Shown in pieces: positions 34,737 through 43,218 of a stretch of 64,000 nt of DNA; positions within the stretch are counted from its first letter, which is position 1, and every line of letters starts with the position of its first letter. Location: the NCBI RefSeq assembly GCF_014207905.1, contig NZ_JACHLB010000003.1, positions 1-64,000 on the forward strand, given 5' to 3'. A model generated the notes under the pieces. The model was not told the DNA's origin. It saw nothing but the letters and a program-made list of their open reading frames with translations, and searched no databases. This stretch comes from Flavobacterium notoginsengisoli. Lineage in GTDB: Bacteria > Bacteroidota > Bacteroidia > Flavobacteriales > Flavobacteriaceae. The position numbers were made by a program, and so were the translations under genes.

Positions 34737-35081
34737 ATGAACACCAAACTGCAGCAGCTGCGCATCCAAAAACAGATACTGCAGGAAGATATGGCAGATC
34801 TTCTGGGCGTCAAACAGTCCACCTACAGCCGAAAGGAAAGAGGGCAGATATATATAATGATGCGCGAATGGGAGCTAATGGCCCGCCTGATGGATGTTGA
34901 AATAGAGGATATATACCAGGATAACGATCATTCATTTATCTCAGGCAGAATTAAAAACAGTTTTCTCAGCATACCGGAAATGGTCCTTGAGGACCTTGAA
35001 TATCTGAAGAAAGAAAATAGCAGATTAAAAAAAATAATAAACCAGCTCCGCAGAGAAAAAAGAAAAAGCAGTGAAGATTGA
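34737..35081 (+). CDS. Helix-turn-helix (XRE-like) transcriptional regulator
   Basis: A 114-aa protein with an N-terminal XRE helix-turn-helix (QEDMADLLGVKQSTYSRKER, about 15-35) and a C-terminal coiled coil (LEYLKKENSRLKKIINQL). The layout is that of small Flavobacterium regulators. Its target is unknown; it follows the iron operon on the same strand after 176 bp. Confidence 0.8.
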   Translation: MNTKLQQLRIQKQILQEDMADLLGVKQSTYSRKERGQIYIMMREWELMARLMDVEIEDIYQDNDHSFISGRIKNSFLSIPEMVLEDLEYLKKENSRLKKIINQLRREKRKSSED

Positions 35082-35142
35082 AATTCAATAATACTGCCGG
35101 ACAGCTGTTTTTATTTCAGACAGCTTTAAAAATATTGAAATG

Positions 35143-35170
35143 TTGCGACTTGGCGGGACAATTACTTTTG
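35143..35170 (+). promoter_or_regulatory. Orphan promoter (TTG-N17-TACTTTTG)
   Basis: TTG at 35143-35145 and TACTTTTG at 35163-35170 with a 17-bp spacer form a near-ideal Bacteroidota promoter. It points to no intact gene. About 150 bp downstream an ATG with an A-rich leader (35322) opens a frame of only seven codons. Confidence 0.5.
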
Positions 35171-35260
35171 CAAACTTAAAAAATTCTCATCGGACCCTGC
35201 AAAGCTCATGCATTAAACCGCTTTTAAATTTTAACTTAATTGGTGCACAAGGTTCTACCC

Positions 35261-35299
35261 AAATAAATAAAAAGCAGGAATTTCAACAATCCCCGCTTT
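35261..35299 (-). terminator. Terminator of the DUF4397 gene
   Basis: On the minus strand AAAGCGGG pairs with CCTGCTTT (one mismatch) and is followed by TTATTTATTT. It lies just after the stop of the DUF4397 gene. Confidence 0.6.
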
Positions 35300-35321
35300 A
35301 AACAACTAAATTAAAATCAAC

Positions 35322-35345
35322 ATGAACCTATCTAATAATTTCTAA
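35322..35345 (+). pseudogene. Seven-codon stub of a lost gene
   Basis: An A-rich leader of the kind that precedes Bacteroidota starts (AACTAAATTAAAATCAAC) leads into ATG and the frame MNLSNNF-stop. Its stop lies inside the end of the convergent DUF4397 gene. With the orphan promoter at 35143-35170 it looks like the 5' end of a deleted gene. Confidence 0.35.
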
Positions 35346-36018
35346 TAATTTTAGTGGAAAAGGTATCATTACTGCCTGCCGGCGGTGACGCAAAACCTTT
35401 TGTGTATATAGTATATATCCTTCCCGGTCTCAATTCAACGTCCATATCCTTATAAAGGGATTCTCCAGTGTCTGATTTTGTGAAACTAAAATTATAAAAG
35501 CCGCTCGAAACCTCTACAAAGCCAGTGCTTTCCTTAAATGATAATCCTTCAGCAAAGCCTCTAGTTTCACTTTTTACATTGACATCTCCCGAGTCAGGCG
35601 ACAGATTTATAAATCGTACCACGGCATTGTTCAGTGCGGGATACCTCAGCAGATCAGAGTAGCTGACCAGTTCAATATTATCAAAAGTATTTACGGCAAA
35701 AACGCTGAAGTGATCTCCTGCCCTTAAATTGATTTCAGTTTGGGCCAAGACATCTCCTTGATTATTTTTTACAGTAAAAATTCTATTACCTGTATAAAAA
35801 TTATAATAGCCAAAGGTATTTGTATAATCTAAAGGCGAAGAATTTATTTGATTTTCATCCGAAAAAAAATCCAGCCCTCCGGAGTTAGGACTTGCATTGG
35901 TAATAGTTCCATATGCAGTATCAGGATAATTGTAATAGTAATATTCATCAGATTCGCAGGAGATGAAACTGAAAGCAGCTAAAGCAGACAGCAGGGATTT
36001 AAAAAAAATATTTTTCAT
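35332..36018 (-). CDS. DUF4397 lipoprotein
   Basis: A 228-aa lipoprotein with lipobox SFISC (Cys about residue 20), a tyrosine-rich linker (ESDEYYYYNYPD) and two DUF4397 beta-sandwich repeats (for example VRFINLSPDSGDVNV and LRPGRIYTIYTKG). Likely an outer-membrane-anchored protein. It lies 33 bp downstream of the small lipoprotein gene and may share its LytTR-controlled promoter. Confidence 0.8.
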   Translation of the reverse strand: MKNIFFKSLLSALAAFSFISCESDEYYYYNYPDTAYGTITNASPNSGGLDFFSDENQINSSPLDYTNTFGYYNFYTGNRIFTVKNNQGDVLAQTEINLRAGDHFSVFAVNTFDNIELVSYSDLLRYPALNNAVVRFINLSPDSGDVNVKSETRGFAEGLSFKESTGFVEVSSGFYNFSFTKSDTGESLYKDMDVELRPGRIYTIYTKGFASPPAGSNDTFSTKIIRNY

Positions 36019-36051
36019 GATTCAATTTTTATAAAAGGTTAAACAAAAATA

Positions 36052-36261
36052 TTACGGAATAACAACAATAGGGGCTACAACCGGTGCAGGTCTGGTAACT
36101 ATCACTCTGGCAGGCACTACCCTTACGACTTTTGGCCTGACCACAACGGGCTGGACAGCTGGCTCCGGAGCAACCACTACGGTTCTCCTGACTACACAAG
36201 ATGTAAAAAAAAGCATCAATAGACTTAATAACATCAATTTTTCTAAATCTTTAAACTTCAT
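36052..36261 (-). CDS. Small valine/proline-rich lipoprotein
   Basis: A 69-aa lipoprotein with lipobox LFFTSC followed by a low-complexity tail of V/P/R repeats (VVRPKVVRVVPARVIV). No catalytic function is expected. A perfect TAGATTTG -7 element (36292-36285) and a LytTR direct repeat (36332-36359) stand upstream, making it a likely target of the adjacent two-component system. Confidence 0.7.
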   Translation of the reverse strand: MKFKDLEKLMLLSLLMLFFTSCVVRRTVVVAPEPAVQPVVVRPKVVRVVPARVIVTRPAPVVAPIVVIP

Positions 36262-36284
36262 AATTTATATAATTTATTTTCAGG

Positions 36285-36359
36285 CAAATCTATTGATTAG
36301 CTTAATCTGAGAAGGGTAAAACTTTTGCGAAACGGGCAAATTTCCATTTAAGACAGGCA
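36285..36359 (-). promoter_or_regulatory. LytTR operator A plus -7 element
   Basis: Direct repeats ACGGGCA (36332-36338) and ACAGGCA (36353-36359) are spaced exactly 21 bp apart. The -7 element TAGATTTG (minus strand, 36292-36285) begins 40 bp from the proximal repeat. Target: the lipoprotein gene at 36261 and possibly the DUF4397 gene. Confidence 0.7.
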
Positions 36360-36417
36360 CTTCCGTGTCAGGGAAATAGGTAATTAATTACCTTCACCCC
36401 CTAAAGAAATCTTGTGA

Positions 36418-37296
36418 TTAGAAAAGATTGTAGGAGATGCCAATCTGCCCTGTAAATCCTCTGCTTTTTATTTCCTGCAAAGGCTTTTCTTTTTTATTCA
36501 GAGCAATTGTAAAGATGCTCCAGGAACCATCTGAACTCTCATCGTAGATCTCATATCGCTGGATCAGCCCCACACCGCCTGCAAGATTAAGCTGCCAGGA
36601 TTTGGAAAATTTATATTCGAACTTGGCAAGGGCAGCACAGTCGGTAATTTTTATAAAATTATTTTCAGCTTCATTTTCAGTTAATCTGTAACTGCTGTTT
36701 TCCAGCGCCAATTCAATCCCTGCACTTATTTTAGCGCTGAATTGGTAAAGGAGTTTTTCTTTTATTGGAAGGCGTCCTGTCAATCTCCATTTTTCGCCTA
36801 TTTTCCAGTCAATGTTCATAAATGGGACTATCTGGTTCCCAAAAAACTGCCTGGCATAAAAGAAACCGAAACCCGTTTTAAATTCCTCACTGTACTTTAT
36901 GTCATAATTGATTCCAAATCCATATTGAAAATCCCGGCTGTGGGCTTTTTTAAAATCAGAAAACAGTCCAAATCTTGCTATTAAGGCAATGCTATTCTTA
37001 TCCGATATTTTCCTGTTATAAAGCAGCAGCAGCGATGCACCCTGCAGAGGGCCTGAATAGTATTCCGGAAAACTGCTCAAAGTGACATGCCTGTAATCGA
37101 CCGACGCCATAAAAATATTACCGTCATTATAATACAGGGGAACGCGGAATTTTGCATTAAGCATACCGCTTTGCGATGTGGTGTCGTTGTATTTCAGCTT
37201 TGCAGTGCTGTAGTTTATATCTATCAGCTCTTTATCCTGGGCAATACAATTCCCTGCCGCTGTTATCAGCAGCAGAAATACTATTTTTTTCAGCAT
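36418..37296 (-). CDS. DUF6268 outer-membrane beta-barrel protein
   Basis: A 292-aa protein with a signal peptide ending NCIAQD and an amphipathic strand pattern ending in aromatic ISYNLF, typical of an outer-membrane barrel. It fits DUF6268. It follows the ABC ATPase gene by 4 bp and closes the exporter operon. It may be the outer-membrane partner or a structural target of the exporter. Confidence 0.75.
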   Translation of the reverse strand: MLKKIVFLLLITAAGNCIAQDKELIDINYSTAKLKYNDTTSQSGMLNAKFRVPLYYNDGNIFMASVDYRHVTLSSFPEYYSGPLQGASLLLLYNRKISDKNSIALIARFGLFSDFKKAHSRDFQYGFGINYDIKYSEEFKTGFGFFYARQFFGNQIVPFMNIDWKIGEKWRLTGRLPIKEKLLYQFSAKISAGIELALENSSYRLTENEAENNFIKITDCAALAKFEYKFSKSWQLNLAGGVGLIQRYEIYDESSDGSWSIFTIALNKKEKPLQEIKSRGFTGQIGISYNLF

Positions 37297-37300
37297 GTTT

Positions 37301-37978
37301 TTACAAGGAGATTATTTTACCGTCCTGCATTTCAATGATTCGATCGCTTTTTGCTGCAAAATCATTATCATGAGTAACCGTTATTATTGTTTTTTTATGT
37401 TCGATGGCAAGTTCTTTGAAAATATCAAATACGACAGCTGTATTTTTGCTGTCAAGGTTTCCTGTAGGCTCATCCCCCATTATGATGGACGGCTCATTAA
37501 TAAGAGCCCTTGCAATTGCAACGCGCTGCTGCTGTCCGCCAGATACTTTCGAAGCTGATTTTAATGCCTGATGATCCATACCGAGCATTTTCAGCTTTTC
37601 ATAGGCATTGTATTCTATTTCCTCTTTGGACAATATGCCCAAACGCAACGCTGGAATCATTACGTTTCTAAGGCAGCTGAAATCAGGCAGCAGGTAATGG
37701 AACTGAAATACAAACCCAAGGTTTTCGTTGCGGAATGCCGCCAGACTATTTTGATTCCTGCCGGTAATTTTCTCCCCATTCAAATCTAGAGTCCCTTCAT
37801 AATCCGTATCCATAGTAGAAAGAATATATAAAAGAGTCGATTTTCCGCTTCCAGATTTACCGATGATCGATACGAACTCTCCTCTATGAATTTCAAAACT
37901 TACCTCTTTGAGCACTTTGAATTTATCAGGCTCGGTAAAGTATTTGCTGATATTTTCAGCTCTTAATGCAATATTCAT
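37301..37978 (-). CDS. ABC transporter ATP-binding protein (MacB/LolD-like)
   Basis: A 225-aa ATPase with Walker A GKSGSGKS (about 39-46), Q-loop FVFQFHYLL, signature VSGGQQQRVAIARAL and Walker B IIMGDEPTGNLDS. It groups with mechanotransmission ABC ATPases (MacB/LolD type) that pair with FtsX-fold permeases, here encoded 15 bp upstream. It powers the tripartite efflux complex with the HlyD-like and TolC-like proteins of the same operon. Confidence 0.92.
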   Translation of the reverse strand: MNIALRAENISKYFTEPDKFKVLKEVSFEIHRGEFVSIIGKSGSGKSTLLYILSTMDTDYEGTLDLNGEKITGRNQNSLAAFRNENLGFVFQFHYLLPDFSCLRNVMIPALRLGILSKEEIEYNAYEKLKMLGMDHQALKSASKVSGGQQQRVAIARALINEPSIIMGDEPTGNLDSKNTAVVFDIFKELAIEHKKTIITVTHDNDFAAKSDRIIEMQDGKIISL

Positions 37979-37993
37979 TTGATTGTGCTTATT

Positions 37994-39235
37994 TTATCCT
38001 CTAATAATTAAAACTGGATCCACTTTTGAAGCTTTAACAGCCGGAATGTAACCTGCAAAAAAAGCAGTCACCATGCCAAAAAGGGCGCCTTGTATATAAT
38101 GCTTGGAAAGAAATGTTATCGGCAGATAATCCACATTGCCCAGACCGATATACATTTTTGAAACAAGACAGCAGATAACCCATCCGAACAGAAGCCCCGC
38201 AATGGAGCCGATTACCCCGATAATAAGAGCCTGTCTGATAAAAATGTTTATTACGTCTCTGCCTTGAAATCCCGTAGCCTTTAAAATTGCAATTTCTTTT
38301 ATCTTTTCATAAATCACCATGTTCAGTATATTATATATCCCAAAACCCGCCACAACCAGTATGGTGATCACCATTGCATTTGCTATCATATCCCTTATCT
38401 TCTTACCGGCCAGAGACTGTTCATTGCTGCTCTGCCAGGATTCTGCAGTGTATCCGGTCTGGTATTGAATATTTTCAGCTGTTTGGGGTGCGCTGTAATA
38501 ATCTTTAATATTTATGTAAATATCTGTGATATAGCTTCTGTCTTTCTGTAGCAGCTGCTGCACATTTGCAGGACTTGTATAGGATTTGGTATCATCAATA
38601 TTTTTAATGGTGGTTTTAAAAATCCCCACCACTTCAAGGGTCTTTGTCATTTTAGGAGTTGTCACGCTGATGTAGTCCCCTTTATTGAGATTGAGTTTAT
38701 CTGCCAGACCCGCACCTACTATAATGCCGTTTGGGTTGTTGACAAGGTCCTTTACCGAACCCGCTTTCATGGTCGAGGTAATGTCAAACATTTTATCCTG
38801 TTCCAGAATATTGACGCCAAATAAATTGCCGTTTTCCTGAACATTGCCGCTGCTGTACAATATTTCACAATCGACCTGTTTGCTGATAGCTGTAATTTCC
38901 TTTCTTTTCTTCAGCTTTAAAAGCAGCTCATCCGGATTTGTAATTTTATTGTCGTCAGCCACCATCTGCGGATTGCCAATAAGGTTAATGGTTTTATCTC
39001 CCGCAAATCTGTCGAGCATTTCATTTGTATTAAGCTCGTTATCATTATAAAGCCTGATATGGGGAGTTGTACTGAGCATTACCTCTTCTGACCACTGATT
39101 GGTTCCGGTAATTAGTGAATTCATAAAAATGAACATGCTGATGCCAAACGTCACTCCAAGGGCGGCAACTACAGTCTGTTTGAGCCTGCCGAAAATATAA
39201 GCAAAAGCAATTTCGGTATTGATTCCCAATTTCAT
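37994..39235 (-). CDS. FtsX/MacB-type ABC permease
   Basis: A permease of about 413 aa with one N-terminal membrane span, a large periplasmic MacB_PCD-like domain (about 45-275) and three C-terminal spans, ending in the FtsX-type motif PAVKASKVDPVLIIRG. The start at 39235 (MKLGINTEIAF) directly follows the stop of the HlyD-like gene (TAAGATG); a start 27 bp earlier inside that gene is possible. It couples ATP hydrolysis to movement of the periplasmic adaptor. Confidence 0.88.
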   Translation of the reverse strand: MKLGINTEIAFAYIFGRLKQTVVAALGVTFGISMFIFMNSLITGTNQWSEEVMLSTTPHIRLYNDNELNTNEMLDRFAGDKTINLIGNPQMVADDNKITNPDELLLKLKKRKEITAISKQVDCEILYSSGNVQENGNLFGVNILEQDKMFDITSTMKAGSVKDLVNNPNGIIVGAGLADKLNLNKGDYISVTTPKMTKTLEVVGIFKTTIKNIDDTKSYTSPANVQQLLQKDRSYITDIYINIKDYYSAPQTAENIQYQTGYTAESWQSSNEQSLAGKKIRDMIANAMVITILVVAGFGIYNILNMVIYEKIKEIAILKATGFQGRDVINIFIRQALIIGVIGSIAGLLFGWVICCLVSKMYIGLGNVDYLPITFLSKHYIQGALFGMVTAFFAGYIPAVKASKVDPVLIIRG

Positions 39236-39236
39236 C

Positions 39237-40325
39237 TTAGTAGGTTTTAATAATTTCATCACCTTTTTTTACTCCTCCTAGGACTTCCACCCACTCTGAA
39301 GCAATTATTCCGGTCTGAACCTTAAGGGTGTCTTTTTTCTTTTCTCTTTTAAGAATCACTTTACCATCCGGACTGAGACTGCTTCTGGGAATAAGCAGGG
39401 CTTTATCTTTCTTTCCTACAATTATATTGGCCTGAAGTAAAGTGCCGTTTATGGCTTTCTGCTGGTTCTCTTCAAATACCGCTTCGGCCTTGTAGGATTG
39501 CGTAGCCTGCTCGAATGCAGGATAAATTTTAGAGATAAAGCCATTATATGTTTTGTTTTTCTCAGTATTAAGCTCTACAAGCACTATCTGGTGAAGTTTG
39601 ACCTTGGCGATGCTCTGCTCATCGATATCCAGCATAATCTTCAAAGAATTTGCATGGCCCAGAACAGCCAGTGCCTCTCCTTTTTTAACTAAATCGCCTT
39701 TTCTTTTCAACAGCGAATAAATTTTATAATTACCTGGTGATTTTATGCTGAAATAGTCAGTATTTGCCCTGGCGGTAAGCTGCTGGCTTCTGCTGTCAAT
39801 TAAAGAATGCTTTAGTTCAAGTTTGGTATTTGCAATCTTCTGCTCTATACCTTCCACTTCATTAATAGAATTATTAAAATGCAGTTCCGCATCATCGAGT
39901 TCTACTTTTGCGATAGACCGGGTAATATAAAGGCGCTGCATTCTTTCTAATTTTTCCTGGCTGTTCAGCATTTTTGCCCGTGCTGAAGCAAGCTGCGCCA
40001 CCAGTTCCTGTAATACCGATGAGTCGGATGAAGCCTGCTTTCTTGTAATTTTAAGATTATCCTCCGCTGCCCTCTCCAAAATTACTGCATTGGTGTTGTC
40101 CTGTTTAAATATTTCCTGATTTTCTGCAACTGTATCGCCTTCCTCCACCAGTACATCGGTAATGTAGCCATCGTTAAGAGCAGTAAGGGTAAACTGATCC
40201 TCGGCCTCAAGATGTCCGGGAGCAAATACAGCTTCTGTTATAGGGGCTGTAATAGGCTCAACCGTTTCTTGGTTTTTCTTATTGCAGGACGCAAAAAGAA
40301 CTGCTAAAATTAAAATTCTTCTCAT
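39237..40325 (-). CDS. HlyD/MacA-type periplasmic adaptor lipoprotein
   Basis: A 362-aa protein with lipobox LFASC (Cys14), a biotinyl-lipoyl-like half motif (GYITDVLVEEGDTVAENQ, about 53-70), a long coiled-coil hairpin (about 85-190) and a beta-barrel/MP region. It bridges the inner-membrane permease and the TolC-like protein. Its start overlaps the stop of the tolC-like gene (ATGA). Confidence 0.9.
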   Translation of the reverse strand: MRRILILAVLFASCNKKNQETVEPITAPITEAVFAPGHLEAEDQFTLTALNDGYITDVLVEEGDTVAENQEIFKQDNTNAVILERAAEDNLKITRKQASSDSSVLQELVAQLASARAKMLNSQEKLERMQRLYITRSIAKVELDDAELHFNNSINEVEGIEQKIANTKLELKHSLIDSRSQQLTARANTDYFSIKSPGNYKIYSLLKRKGDLVKKGEALAVLGHANSLKIMLDIDEQSIAKVKLHQIVLVELNTEKNKTYNGFISKIYPAFEQATQSYKAEAVFEENQQKAINGTLLQANIIVGKKDKALLIPRSSLSPDGKVILKREKKKDTLKVQTGIIASEWVEVLGGVKKGDEIIKTY

Positions 40326-41645
40326 TTCATTAAATCCGTTTGGTTTATTTTTAATCGATATTGCTGTATGAAATACTCACTCATACTTTGTAAAAATTCA
40401 TTCTGGCTGATGATCATATCGGAATAAAACTCCAATCTCTGATCCAGAGCCATCAGTCCTTCTGCATATTGCTGGGCAGCATGCTGATCGTTGGACTGAT
40501 ACTTTTCAAGGATGCTTTCAGAGTGATTAAAGGCAGTTAGAGCCGTATCGTAGGACAGCAGAAGATTTCTGTTGCCGATACTCTCTTCAAGAACAGCATT
40601 ATCATATTGTTCCTGCCTGTTCTCCAAATCCAATTTCGCTTTTTGTATTTGAAAACGCCTTGTGTTCCCTGTAAAAACTGGCACCGATAAACGCACGCCG
40701 AAATATTGCTGAGGAAATGTGTTTGTGTTATCAAAATTTGCAAATTGGTCTCCCGAAGTCAATGAATTGTACTGATAGAAAGCTGAAAGTGATGGTGCAA
40801 ATGCCGCTTTTTTAGACTGCAGTTCGTTTGTAGAGGCGAGCACTGCGACACTTAGCAGCTTCACGTTAGGATCTGGCGCGAAGGAATCGCCTGAAATAAA
40901 TGACATATCTTCCCTGTAGTTGTCCGAAATCGTAATGCTCTGCGTGCAGTTTAAAAGCAGCTGCAGACTGTTGATCTGATGAATCTTATTCTGACGTGCC
41001 GTATTCAAGCTTTTTTCGGCTTTTTCCTTATTAATTGACGCAGTGTTCAGAACCATTTCGCTGATAAGGCCGTTATTGAATTTGTCCAATGAAATCAGAT
41101 ATATTTCCGTAATTGCTTTGAGGTTGTGATCCGAAAGCTCTTCTGCCTGGCTTAACAGTATATAGGAAAAGTAATTATCCGCCAGCTGCTCATAGAGCTG
41201 TTTTTTTTGTTTTAGCTATATTAATGCCTGCCATTTCTTTTTCCAGTTTTGCGGCTTTAACGGAAAACCAGTCCTGAGTATTGATAATATCCATTTCTGC
41301 GGCAATACTGGCATTATAATTATAACGTCTTCCAAAAGCCGCTTCTATGTAGGTATCCGGTGGTGCGGCTGCATTTAATAAATTTGCGGGAATCAGAGTA
41401 GACTGTAATTGGATGTTATCCACATAATTCCCGTTCAGGCTCACAGTAGGCAGCATTGAACCATAAGCCTGTTTAATGTCAGCCGCGGCAATTTTCTCAT
41501 TTATTCGAGCGGTTTTAATTTGAATGTTATGTATATCTGCATATTCCCAGATCTGCTGCAGCGAACTGAAATGAAGCTGGGCCTGCATGCAGTTTGTAAG
41601 ACTGAATAAAAAGAGCAGCAGATGATATTTTTTGAGTAATTCCAT
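40322..41645 (-). pseudogene. TolC-family outer-membrane efflux protein, frameshifted at an A8 tract
   Basis: Codons 1-147 (signal peptide, then the first OEP helices) end in KKTAL-stop. The remainder continues in the next frame (KQLYEQLADNYF, later LDKFNNGLISE) to a normal C-terminus at 40322. Together they make about 440 aa, the usual TolC/OEP length. The shift lies at a run of eight A on the coding strand (41208-41201); seven would restore one frame. This could be a mutation, phase variation, slippage rescue or a sequencing error. Its neighbours in the operon are intact. Confidence 0.8.
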
Positions 41646-41693
41646 TTTATTGTTTTTACTATGACTGTTTATAAGAAAAATTTGGTTTGATTC

Positions 41694-42095
41694 TTACTTT
41701 ACCCTCTTCCAGGTCTGGGTTCTGCTTATAAACCCTACCTTGCCCGAAATTTCAATCGTGTTATCATCTTTTATGGCAACCTGGCAGTCCAATTCCCTGC
41801 CCTTGCGCACCATAATAAGCTTTCCCTCAGCATAAGAACTGCCAGTCCACCTCAAATTCTTAATCTGCTCCTTGCCAATTAGGCTTTTTTCGGCAGATGC
41901 TGAAATAACCGCTGAATATTTGTCCTCTTTTTTAACAAATTCAATTGTGCGGTCACCATTCTGGCTGGTCCATTTACCTAAGATAAAATCTGAATTGTAT
42001 CCTTTTTGCTGTGCAGCTGCATGTGAAGTGCCAAAAAAGAAAACTGACACAATCAAAACGATTCTCACTAATGAGATTTTAGAAATAATTTTCAT
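41694..42095 (-). CDS. Small secreted protein resembling DUF2147
   Basis: A 133-aa protein with a long signal peptide (1-29, ending SHAAAQQ) and a compact beta-rich domain (ILGKWTSQNGDRTIEFVKKE, ending TQTWKRVK) reminiscent of DUF2147/lipocalin-like proteins. It is the first gene before the exporter genes (48-bp gap to the TolC-like gene) and has its own LytTR operator, so the whole efflux operon probably starts here. Confidence 0.6.
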   Translation of the reverse strand: MKIISKISLVRIVLIVSVFFFGTSHAAAQQKGYNSDFILGKWTSQNGDRTIEFVKKEDKYSAVISASAEKSLIGKEQIKNLRWTGSSYAEGKLIMVRKGRELDCQVAIKDDNTIEISGKVGFISRTQTWKRVK

Positions 42096-42119
42096 TTTTA
42101 ATGTTTTTAAATTTCCCGC

Positions 42120-42193
42120 AAAATTGAACCATTATGTGATCTGTAAAAAACGATTTTGTTTCAAAGCAGGCAAAAACACTGCGGAAGCGGGCA
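42120..42193 (-). promoter_or_regulatory. LytTR operator B plus -7-like element
   Basis: GCAGGCA (42166-42172) and GCGGGCA (42187-42193) lie 21 bp apart. A TCAATTTG -7-like element (minus strand, 42127-42120) begins 39 bp from the proximal repeat and 25 bp before the start of the DUF2147-like gene. It should drive the efflux operon. Confidence 0.7.
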
Positions 42194-42198
42194 ATTTG

Positions 42199-42360
42199 TT
42201 ATGGACAGAAGAAATGGCAGTAATATAATATGCCGCATTGACAAAATGAGCTGTAATAAAGATAGTCCAGGTAATTTAGACCTTCCATGACAAGGCACAG
42301 CGAAGCTGCAGCTATTAAAGCTGAAAAGATGGTTTGTAAATTCTTTATAGATGTTTTCAT
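42199..42360 (-). CDS. Small hydrophobic protein with its own LytTR-type promoter
   Basis: The frame from ATG 42360 (MKTSIKNLQTIFSALIAA) encodes 53 aa with one hydrophobic helix and a cysteine/tyrosine-rich tail. An ATG 21 bp further upstream would overlap the -7 element, so the inner start is preferred. It fits exactly between two LytTR operators: one upstream (42412-42439) with a -7-like element ending 5 nt before the ATG, and one downstream belonging to the next gene. This supports it despite its size. Function unknown. Confidence 0.45.
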   Translation of the reverse strand: MKTSIKNLQTIFSALIAAASLCLVMEGLNYLDYLYYSSFCQCGILYYCHFFCP

Positions 42361-42365
42361 GAGGA

Positions 42366-42439
42366 CAAAATAAAGTCTCATTAAAACAGCATTTACAAAA
42401 AAAAGTTTAAAACGGGCAAATTTAGCAGTAAAGCGGGCT
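42366..42439 (-). promoter_or_regulatory. LytTR operator C plus -7-like element
   Basis: ACGGGCA (42412-42418) and GCGGGCT (42433-42439) lie 21 bp apart. TATTTTG (minus strand, 42372-42366) begins 40 bp from the proximal repeat. It is placed to drive the 53-aa gene at 42360. Confidence 0.65.
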
Positions 42440-42453
42440 TAGCTTTTAAATCG

Positions 42454-43218
42454 TCAGTTCCCTTCGAGCCAATGCAGAAAATCACTTGCCTTTGCTTTAC
42501 TTACTATTATGGTTTCGGGAATTGAAACACAAAGCTTTAACAGAAGCTTGCGGGCAAAATATCTCTCTGCATTTACAATTGCAGCCCTATTGATCAGAAA
42601 CTGCCTGTTTGCCCTGTAGAATACCTGCGGATCCAAAAAATTTTCTATTTCGTCCATAGACGATGAAATAAAATACTTCTGATTTGAAAGTGTGGTAATT
42701 GTTACACCGGATTTATCAAGGTAGTAAAAAGCAATCTCCCTTACCTGGATCGGAATAATTTTTTCCTTTTGATTTACCAGCAGGGCCGTTTTGTAATTTT
42801 TTATCTGCCTATAAAAATCAGATATTTTCGTTTGCGCTGTTCCATCTTTCGAATAAAGGGACTTAATGAGCTCAAACTTCTCCAATGCCTTTTCAACTTT
42901 TTGCCGGCTGATGGGTTTTAAAATGTAACTGATCCCATTGGTTTCAAAAGCATTCATCATATAATCGTCAAATGCTGTACAGAAAATTACTGGACTCTTA
43001 ATTTCAGTTCTCTCAAAAATTTCAAAGCATAAGCCGTCCGCCAGCTGTATGTCGGAGAAGATAAGGTCGGGATGCTCATTTTTTGAAAACCATTCCACTG
43101 CCTGCTCAATTGAGTCCACCGTTCCCGCGACATTCAATGTATCATCTATAACATACAAAATCTTTGACAGTTCTCTTGCTGCTTTAGCTTCATCTTCAAT
43201 AATCAGTATGTTTGTCAT
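42454..43218 (-). CDS. LytTR-family response regulator
   Basis: A 254-aa regulator with a receiver domain (acidic pocket EDE at 8-10, phospho-acceptor Asp56 in FSDIQ, conserved Lys in ILKPIS) and a C-terminal LytTR DNA-binding domain (about 150-254, with FYRANRQFLINRAAI). LytTR proteins bind two direct repeats about 21 bp apart, and five such sites surround this locus. It overlaps the kinase gene by 4 bp. Predicted to activate the efflux operon, its own operon and nearby envelope genes. Confidence 0.92.
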   Translation of the reverse strand: MTNILIIEDEAKAARELSKILYVIDDTLNVAGTVDSIEQAVEWFSKNEHPDLIFSDIQLADGLCFEIFERTEIKSPVIFCTAFDDYMMNAFETNGISYILKPISRQKVEKALEKFELIKSLYSKDGTAQTKISDFYRQIKNYKTALLVNQKEKIIPIQVREIAFYYLDKSGVTITTLSNQKYFISSSMDEIENFLDPQVFYRANRQFLINRAAIVNAERYFARKLLLKLCVSIPETIIVSKAKASDFLHWLEGN

